From: Capsicum annuum
Taxonomy: Eukaryota > Streptophyta > Magnoliopsida > Solanales > Solanaceae
Direction: 5' to 3'
Length of the DNA stretch: 64,000 nucleotides
NCBI RefSeq assembly: GCF_002878395.1
Contig: NC_061114.1
Location: forward strand, 168,924,883 to 168,988,882
Positions 56,194-64,000 of this stretch are shown here, one piece after another; position 1 is the first letter of the stretch; every line of letters starts with the position of its first letter. Made by a program: the position numbers and the translations under genes. The notes beneath the pieces were generated by a model. The model was not told the origin of the DNA. It ran no database searches and worked only from the letters and a program-made list of their open reading frames with translations.

Positions 56194-57471
56194 ATTCTCC
56201 TTATATCACATTTCTACCTACACAATGAACAAATAAGATTAGTAGTAAAAGATTATCACTAACACTCTATACACTCACCTTTATGATTCTCACAATTGGA
56301 GCAACGAATATTGAAAGTTGCTTATACTCCGGTAGTCAATAGGATGCCAATTCTACTTTGCGGCCGGAATAGATTCTTGTTTGATCAACTCAAGACACAA
56401 AAACAAAATTTACTTATGAACTTGAACCAAGAATACTACGATTCAAAAATAATAAAAGCACAAAAATAATGCTAACACGAAGAAACGAACACAAAAACTA
56501 ACTTACAATCTAGTAGAGGAATATTAGCTTGTCGATTAGTTATTAGAGTCAACAAACGAAATTAGGAATCAACAAAAAGAAACTAAGAATCTGAAATTTT
56601 GAGCCTAAGGTTGTTTTTTTAGAGGGTGATGACATGGCACTTGATGACATGGCAGTTTGGTGACATGGCAGTTTGCAATTTGGATTGGTCAACTTTTAAT
56701 TTGGAATGGTGAAAATCAGCTTTGGGATGTAAACAACAAGACTTGGAGCCTCTTTTTCAATTTCATAAAGGTTTGACTTCCTTTCACCTTTTTGGAAAGA
56801 CACCTTTTTGAAAGGTTGTTGACTCTTTCTTCTTTTGTTAGTCTTGGAATAAGTTCTTACTCCCTTTTGGTAAACAAGACTTTTGAAAGCCCTTTTGTAC
56901 CCTTTCCTTTTTGGATGTCTTGGGATTGTGTCTTTCAAGACAAACACAATATCACACTCCTTTCTTCACCCTTTTAGATCAAACCACCCCTTTTTAAATG
57001 TTCTTGCTCAATAATATATGAAGAACAACAAGAACATTTAAGAATGGAAACCAACCCAAATGAGCTCCAAAATTAAATGATTTTTGTTTCTTTTAACTCA
57101 CATTGAACTCCAAAGAAACAACAACACATTTTCAAACCCACATCCTCAACAACAAACATCAACAACACTCTTTCAAGCCATCAATCCTCAAAAAACAGCA
57201 ACCATCAAAGTTGAAGATCAACTCAAAAATGGCTCAAATTTTGGATCTTGACTCTTTTAGTGTTAGTGAAGAAGGGGTTAACACTAGAAATAACCAAAAC
57301 ACATAAAAATCGCCTAAATTTAAGATATAAATTTCAGCCTAGACACCAAAAATGCAACGAATGTTTCTTTTTGGATTTTCATTTTTTCAACACATCTTTT
57401 TTGTGGGTTTTGAGTTAACAAGCCCAAGATTGATTTTGTTGGAACAAAATCAATTCTGATCTAATACCAAA
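56194..57471 (-). other. Non-coding 5' leader of element C
   Basis: This is the leader between the PBS-like sequence (minus TTTGGTATTAGATC at about 57459-57472) and the polyprotein start. The first third matches the leader of element A; the part near the PBS does not. A short direct repeat 'gatgacatggcagtttg' appears near 56625-56680. No credible ORF is present. Confidence 0.55.
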
Positions 57472-58410
57472 TGATAAGAGACAAGACAAGAGAGGCACGA
57501 AACACACACCGAAATCAGCCCACAAGTTCACGAACCAGAGGACCTCTTTGGTGACCAACTCTCGGATTCACAATAAGAACAAGAAAACGATGATGACAAG
57601 GTGTTTAAAACCTATTTTACAGCCAACCAAACTAGATTAACAACACATAAAATGAAGAACAAGAAGAATAACAACTTTGGCTACAAGAAGACCACAAGGC
57701 CGAGAGTAGGCAACAAGAATAACACAACAAGATTACAAGAAAGTAAAGGATAGATAGTGAGACCAAGATTATTAAAATAGTAAGAAGAAAGTATATTTCA
57801 AGACTAATCCCTAATGAATGTAATAATCAAAACCACACTCTTAAGGTGACCGCCAAGGGAATCAACTCACCTCAAGATCTATTATTTTCAAGCAAAGGTC
57901 AATATTAGCTTTTCCAAGCCCTATACTAAGATGGCTTTTACAAGCCCTATCTAAGAACTACACTAAGGTGTTCTACTCTCAAGAGAGAGGATTTGCAATG
58001 TTTCATACATTCATCATTCATAAACTTATGAGAAAAGACCTAAAAGAGACTATATATAGCATATTACGAAAGAAAGAAAAAATGACTCCAATGCCTTTAA
58101 TGAGTTAGGGCAGCAATGTAGTGTCATTTAGACAAGTTTAAATAACCAAAATTCCCTTAAGGATAAGTGACCGAAATTCCCTTAATAAAGGAAACCAAAA
58201 CCGTGAACCAGCAAGTGTGGCCCAAACCCGAGAGTCCTCAAGTCTTCAAGGCTCCAAGCAATCTTCCACACTTGGGTTTATTTAATGGCATGCTCAAGAT
58301 GACCCCTCGAAGTATGATCCCTTTCCATCCATGCAACCAAAGATTGATTATTCACGTAGTGACTTTGAATGATGTCATTAAAAGCTAAGGCAGCCATTTG
58401 ACTTGTATCA
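57472..58410 (-). repeat. 5' LTR of element C (subfamily 2)
   Basis: The borders are tgataagag at 57472 and cttgtatca ending at 58410 (939 bp). Parts match subfamily 1 LTRs closely (57780-58030, ctcttaaggtgaccgccaaggg and around), but the outer and inner thirds are strongly diverged. The inner third matches 28020-28210 of element B. Confidence 0.65.
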
Positions 58411-58489
58411 GATACAAGTATGTTTTGGCCAAATAAAGTAGTGTAAAATCTTTCCCATGGGGAATAATTTTTATTTTGGGGAGGTTCTT

Positions 58490-59335
58490 GATCTAAGTAT
58501 TGTCTCAGAGGCAAGACTAATAGTGCATATCATATATCAACACAGAATGTGGTGTCTAAACTCTTGCCCATGTGGTGTAACTTGTTGGTAAAAAGTTCTT
58601 AGGCTAAGTTTTTCATCTAAAGAAGAGTCATAGAGCATCTCATAAATCAAGACACAATGTGATAGTGTCAACTCTTGCCTACGGGAATAACTTGTTGTTT
58701 GACAGTCTTATCTCTATAGCAAGAGTCATAGAACATCTCATAAATCAAAACATAATATGGTAGTATCAACTCTTACCCATGAGACGTAACTTGTTGTTGA
58801 AAGTCCTTGGGATACATTTTTCCACTAAAGCAAGAGTTACAGGACATGTCATAAATCAAAAACACAATGTGGTAGTGTTAACTTTAGCCCACGAAGTGTA
58901 ATTTGTTATTTGAAAGTCCTTGGGCTAAGTCTTGCCTCTGGGGCTAGAATTATAGAGCATCTCATAAATCAAGACATAATGTGATAGTGTCAACTCTTAC
59001 CCTTAAGGTACAACTTGTGTTTTCAAAGTCCTTAGGCTAAGTCTTGCTTTTCAGAAAGAAGTCATAGAGCATCTCATAAATCAAGACATAATGTGACAGT
59101 GTCACCTCTTTCCCGTGGGGCGTAAATTTTGGTTTAAAATTTATTGGGCTAATTCTTGTATCTAAGGTAGGAGTTATAAAGCATTTCATAAATCAAGACA
59201 TAATGTGGCAGCGTCAACTCTTGCCCATGGGATGTAACTTGTTATTGAAAGTCCTTGGGTTAAGTCTCGCATCTAAGGTAAGAGTTATAGAATATCTCAT
59301 AAATCTAGACACTATGTAGTAGTGTATGTAGAATT
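58490..59335 (-). repeat. Second ~110-bp tandem array, reversed
   Basis: About eight units of the repeat found at 33380-34680, in opposite orientation. Anchors such as gtcaactcttgcccatggg fall at about 58549, 58665, 58760, 58872, 58980, 59095 and 59206, with a partial unit at 59318. Spacing is 95-116 bp. Only the array and one flank are present here; the long T/C- and A/G-rich arms of the first locus are not seen. Confidence 0.8.
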
Positions 59336-59454
59336 CTCAAGCTTAATGGAGAGAAAATTAAAGTATGTTGTTAATGTTCAAGAAGTTGAGTACATTCTCC
59401 AATGTTACACTCTTAACATTCTACATCTCTAAATGTCGATCACTTTTGTGATCA

Positions 59455-61319
59455 TGATCATCATCAACAACAACAACAACAAACCCAATATATTCCCACA
59501 AAGTGGGGTCTGGGGAGGGTAAAATGTACGCAGTCCATACCGTTACCTCTAAAAAAGTAAAGAGGCTATTTCCAATAAACCCCTGGCTCAAGATAGAGAA
59601 TAGTAAATAAGAGTGTAATGAAACATGAAGCATGATGGATGGCATAACATAAAAGGAATAAGACATAATAAAATAGAAATCAGACCAATATGAAAATAAG
59701 GTAGATAAGCGCCATATGAGATAAGAGGTAAGCCATAGGACATCTAGAATACGACCCTCACCTAGCAGTAACATACACACAAAGACCAGAGACACCTGCC
59801 ACACCCAAACCCTCCTGACTAGGGGCTCCTATCTATGGGCACAGTCCTAGGATTACTAACCCAGCTATACATGAGATCTTCTAACTACTTGCTATAACCT
59901 ACGTATATAACGTAGCCTTCTACCCTTATCCGCGACCTCTACACCTTCCTATCTAGGGTTATGTCCTCAATAAGCTGAAGCTGCTCCATGTCATGTCTAA
60001 TCACTTTCCTTCAGTACTTCTCCGGCCTACCTCTCCTCCTTTTAAAGCCATCCAATGCAAGTCTCTTATACCTACGAACTAGGGCATCCGTGCCCCTTCT
60101 CATCACATGTCCAAACCATCTCAACCTTTCTTCCTGCATCTTGTCCTCCACCTAAGACACTCCCACCTTCTCCGAGACAGTCTCATTCCTAAATTTATCC
60201 CCTCTAGTAAGTCCACACATCTAGCGCAACATTCTCATTTCCACCACCTTTACCCTTTGAATGTGAGAGTTCTTAACTGGCCAACACTCTACTCCATATA
60301 GCATGGTTGGACGGATTTCCAACCTATAGAATTTGCCTTTAAGCTTAAGTGGCACCTTCTTATCATAGAACACTCCTGAGGCGAGCCTCCACTTCATCCA
60401 ACCAACTCTAATACAGTTAGAGCTCTCCATTTCCCTGAATTATAGACCCAAGATACTTAAAACTATCACTCTTACAAATATCTTGGGAATTCAACCGCAC
60501 CACCACATCGTCCTCCTGCCTCAAGTCACTAAACTTGCATTCCATATACTCCGTCTTGGACTTACTCAACCTAAACCCCATAGATTCAAGGGTTTGCCAA
60601 CAAACCTCTAATTTTTAATTCAAACCCCCCCGTGTCTCATCAATCAGCACTACATCGTCCACAAACAACATATACCATGATACCTCCCCTTGAATACTCT
60701 TTGTCAACACGTCCATTAGCAATACAAATAGGAATAGACTAAGAGTCGAACCCTGATGCAACCCTATCTCGACCGCAAAATGCTTTGAGTCCCCTTTCGC
60801 CGTTCTAACCCTAATCTTCCCTCCATTGTGCATTTCCTTAATAGCTCTGATGTACGCCACCGAAACTTCTCTTGCCTTTAAGCATCTCTAAAGCACCTCC
60901 CTAGGAACTTTGTAATACGCCTTCTCCAGGTCGATGAACACCATGTGCAAATACCTCTTTCTTTTCTTATACTGCTCCACCAATATCCTCACCATGTGGA
61001 TTGCCTCTATTGTCGAGTGACTAGGCATAAAACCAAAGTGGTTCTCCAAAATGGACATGATCCTTATCAATCTTCGCTCAACCATCCTCTCCCAAATCTT
61101 CATAGTATGACTCAACAGCTTGATACCCTTATAGTTGGTGCAACTCTAAATATCACCTTTATTTTTTTATAACGAATCATCGTACTCTACCTCCAAGCCA
61201 CAGGCATTCTCACCGTCTTGAAAATGTTGTTAAACAAATCAATCAACCAGCTTAAGCCTGCCCTACCTATAAACATTCAAAAATCCGCCAAAATCTCATC
61301 AGCCCCCATCGCCCTCCTG
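59455..61319 (-). pseudogene. RTE-type LINE: RT 3' part and tail
   Basis: Minus strand from 61319: [70 protein letters not shown] (60888-61115), GLHQGSTLSLFLFVLLMDVL, GEVSWYMLFVDDVVLIDET (60615-60860; the catalytic box is VDD in place of the usual ADD), then GWMKWRLASGV, KLKGKFYRLEIRPTMLYGVECW (60430-60221) and [11 protein letters not shown]. Stops are scattered. The 3' untranslated end finishes in a TTG/ATG-repeat tail (59455-59485), typical of RTE elements. Confidence 0.88.
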
Positions 61320-61324
61320 ATCTT

Positions 61325-62574
61325 GGGTGTATTTATACGCCTAAGCACCATAATTTATCCATATTTTAGCTATGTTTAGAGAAAAAAGTGCCTAGTTTCT
61401 GATGTTTTTACTCTATTTTTATGTAATTGAGCTAACCGATGTGATTAGCATGATTTCAGGTATTAATGAGGTAGATGGAGACATTATGGGACTATGGAAT
61501 GCGAATGACACATGACAGAAGAGAGAGTAGCAACCTGGACCAAATGTAGCGCCTAGAAACTACAATCTGGACCAAATATGGTGCCTAGAAACTATGTCCA
61601 AGACCAATTTGTCATTTATAATTAGTTCAGGGACCTAAAAGGAAATTATGAGAGAAAAGATTATTAAAAGGCTTAATGCTGAATTTTTATTGATTATTCA
61701 ATTATTCTGTATTATTCAGAGAAAAAAGAGTGGCGGCTTAGCTTGAGGAGAGAGAAAAACGTTTTTCTCTCTTGTTTTCAACATTCGCACACCAAGATCG
61801 TCTTCTAGTTTTTGGTATGATGAATATATCTATGATTATTTTCGTTTTATTCATGAGTAGCTAAGTTTATTAGTTAGGGTTATGGAATCCTTGTAGCATA
61901 CAATCTCTTACTTTGGGTTTTGAATTCATTATGCATTGACTTGTTTACATCATACTCTCTTCATTTATTTTGAATTCTCATGGTTGCAAACATAGAGGGT
62001 ATGCCTTAAAACATAACTTGTTCGAAAGAAAGGTTGATGTTCGGAAAAGAGAGTAGTGACAAGAAAATAGGATTTCCAACCCCTATTTCATATGTTAATG
62101 CCTTAACAGGATTAACTACTTGGAGATTTCGTATTGTTTTGGTAAATGCTTTTGATTCGAGAGAACTAAAGTGAATTAGTCCTTGATGGTTGAGAAACAC
62201 TAGGATTATGTTATTAAATACAATATGTTTCTCTGTAAACATGATGCATGTATAAATTTGTAAAGCCCATAGTTAGAAAGTATTGAAAACTACGAGGTGG
62301 ACATAACCCTACCTTGCTATTTCTCTGAATTTGAATACTACTACACATATTTCATCTTGTTAAACTGAAACCATTAATTTGTGAACTAAATCAAATCCCC
62401 CCTATTTATTTTACGGAATCAAATGACTAAAAGTCAACTAATCTGCATACAACTTAATTAGCACCATATTCCCTGTGGGATTCGACCCTAACCTAGTTGG
62501 GTTATATATTTTACAACGATCGCTTACTCTCTCGTAAGAGAGGTGTAATTTGGGCGTACCACCTCTCCCTACGT
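61325..62574. mobile_element. Unclassified 1.25-kb insertion in RTE RT
   Basis: The block is flanked by ATCTT on both sides (61320-61324 and 62575-62579). Deleting it with one copy restores the reading AICKIRRAMGADE of the RTE. The ends are not TG/CA and not clear inverted repeats; instead both ends hold a similar direct phrase (ggtgtatttatacgcc and ggtgtaatttgggcgtac). It includes a palindrome gaaaaacgtttttctc near 61757 and no long ORF. The class is unknown. Confidence 0.65.
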
Positions 62575-62579
62575 ATCTT

Positions 62580-64000
62580 ACAAATAGCCTTTCTGACCTC
62601 CCCAATATTAAAACATCTACAATAACTAAAATTATATCTCTCTTTCGAGTACTCAATGCCTCTGTCTCCCTCCTCGTTCAAGAGCCTATGAAAATACTCC
62701 TGACATCTTTTCTTAATGTGGCCATCCTCTACCAAAACTCTACCATCCTCCTCCTTAATGCACTTTACTTGATCGAGGTCCCGGCCCTTCCGCTCCCTAG
62801 CCTTACTAAACCTATACAACCTCTTTTCCCTGCCTTTCTTCTCTAACCCCTCATAGAAGCTCTCAAACGCTGCTGTCTTAGCAGCCATAACTACTAGCTT
62901 AGCCTCTTTCCTTGCTACTTTGTAGACCTCCCTATTCACCCGTTTCTTCCCTACATCTTTACTCCCAATCAGCTTAATGTACACCCCCTTCTTAATCTTT
63001 ATTTTCTTATTAACTTCTTCATTCCACCACTAATCCCTCTTATACCGTCCTGCCCGCCCCTCGAAACACCCAACACTTCTCTAGCCAACTCTGTGATGCA
63101 ACTAACAGCCCTATCCCACATAATGTCCACGCCCCCCTACACTCCCACACCCCCATTCCTGCTATTTTCTCCTCTATCTCTAGTGCACTAACTGGCGTCA
63201 AACTACCCCGTCTAATTCTAGGCCGACCCTTCACGGCCCTTCTCATCTTGATCTTTATGATAATCAAGTCCATCACCAGAAGCCTATGCTGAGTCAAAAG
63301 ATGCTCACTTGGAATGACTTTAAAGTCCTTACATAAGACCCTATCCCCCTTTCTAAGCAGCAGAAAGTCAATCTAAGTCTTGGCTATCATGCTTTGGAAG
63401 GTAATCTGGTGATCCTCCTTCTTCGGAAAGCTCGAATTCACCACCACCAGCCCAAAGGCCCTTGTAAAATCCAACAGAGCCGCTCTCTCATCATTTCTAT
63501 CACCGAAGCCAAAACCTCCATTCACATCTTCATAACCTCCCAGCAAAACCCCAATGTGCCTATTGATGTCCCCTGCTATAACAATCTTCTCCAAACTAGG
63601 CACGCTTCTCACCACCTCGTCTAACGCCTCCCAAAACCTCTCTTTCAGCTCCTCCTCCAAGCCCACCTATGGCGCATAAATACTACACATATGTAGTGTA
63701 AACCACCTAATGACCAACTTAATCGTCATCACCCTATCATTGACCCTCTTAACCTTCACTACCTGCCCTCTAAGATCCTCATCCACTAATATCCCCACTC
63801 CATTCCGACGCTTGTCACTTCCTGTGTACCACTGCTTATACCCATCTATATCCCTAGCCTTTGATCCTACCTACTTAGTCTCCTGGACATACACAATATT
63901 AATTTTCATCCTCTTAAGAATCTTCACCAGCTCAATGGACTTACCCCGAAGGGTCCCTATATTCCAAGACCCTACCCTCAACCTATCTTCTCTCGCCTTT
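62580..64000 (-). pseudogene. RTE-type LINE: endonuclease and RT start
   Basis: From the right window edge on the minus strand: endonuclease with IVIAGDINRHIG, GGYEDVNGGFGFGDRNDERAAL, LVVVNSSFPKKEDHQITF (63373-63666; the usual GDFN catalytic Asn motif reads GDIN), then TQHRLLVMDLIIIK, GRPRIR (63297-63220). The connector to RT at 62984-62580 follows (VNREVYKVARKEAK, KCIKEEDGRVLVED, GEVRKAICKI). It continues into 61319 after the insertion is removed. The 5' end lies outside the window. Confidence 0.87.

Larger units (their letters stand above)
52374..58410 (-). mobile_element. Element C: RT-less LTR retrotransposon
   Basis: A minus-strand element with 3' LTR (52374-53273), polyprotein pseudogene (about 53275-56193), leader (56194-57471) and 5' LTR (57472-58410). 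Like element A it has no RT, RNase H or integrase. The two LTRs are of clearly different subfamilies, and the flanks (ttccag left, gatac right) do not match. Either the element is recombinant or the right LTR belongs to a neighbouring insertion. It contains a tandem duplication at 54448-55476. Confidence 0.75.

Noticed and set aside
59421..59804. Hydrophobic minus-strand ORF of 127 codons with membrane-like stretches
   Set aside because: It lies in the 3' untranslated part and repeat tail of the RTE LINE. Its end is the translated TTG/ATG tail.
62471..62489. Minus-strand GGGTCGAATCCCACAGGG, resembling a tRNA B box
   Set aside because: No A box at the right distance, no cloverleaf and no SINE-like poly(A) tail was found. 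Similar phrases are common in plant retroelements.

Overview
The window looks like a gene-poor, repeat-rich stretch of a dicot nuclear chromosome, most likely from a solanaceous plant. The reasons are the AT-rich composition and the mix of repeats: copia elements primed by initiator tRNA-Met, a SIRE-type copia with an env-like ORF, gypsy LTRs, L1 and RTE LINEs, hAT/Stowaway/Mutator MITEs and a pararetrovirus-like fragment. There is one apparently intact host gene. Species cannot be assigned from sequence reading alone.

Layout. 1-907: 3' end of a Ty1/copia element. About 1990-3330: rearranged pararetrovirus-like pieces. 3340-6650: three inverted-repeat DNA elements in a row. 7110-7914: LINE remnant. 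8902-13109: element 'A', an LTR retrotransposon without reverse transcriptase. 13110-16745: two gypsy pieces in opposite orientation. 16746-23280: SIRE-like copia without recognisable pol, itself carrying a hAT insertion at 16961-17958. 23298-25390: PBS and LTR of a gypsy element, apparently split by the SIRE. 25540-26768: LINE. 26769-28218: element 'B', same family as A. 28219-32850: decayed MuDR-type transposon. 32851-35335: inverted-repeat element filled with a tandem array of about 110-bp units.

35975-38317 is the only convincing host gene: a three-exon CCoAOMT-like O-methyltransferase (282 aa) with all splice sites in phase and the catalytic residues present.

After the gene come a MULE-like element (39539-41042) with a nested hAT MITE (40042-40226), a copia element with both LTRs (41586-46392), a PIF-like element (46613-47656), an L1 LINE (48480-52373) split by a solo LTR (50182-52168), element 'C' (52374-58410, the second full copy of the A family), a second, reversed copy of the 110-bp array (58490-59335), and an RTE LINE (59455-64000) split by an unclassified 1.25-kb insertion.

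The most interesting material is the A/B/C family. Two copies share a long polyprotein that has a retropepsin-like segment and a large acidic C-terminal region but no RT, RNase H or integrase. Its members carry LTRs of two distinct subfamilies, which suggests recombination during mobilisation by another element. No bacterial-type system, CRISPR array, rRNA or tRNA gene was seen.
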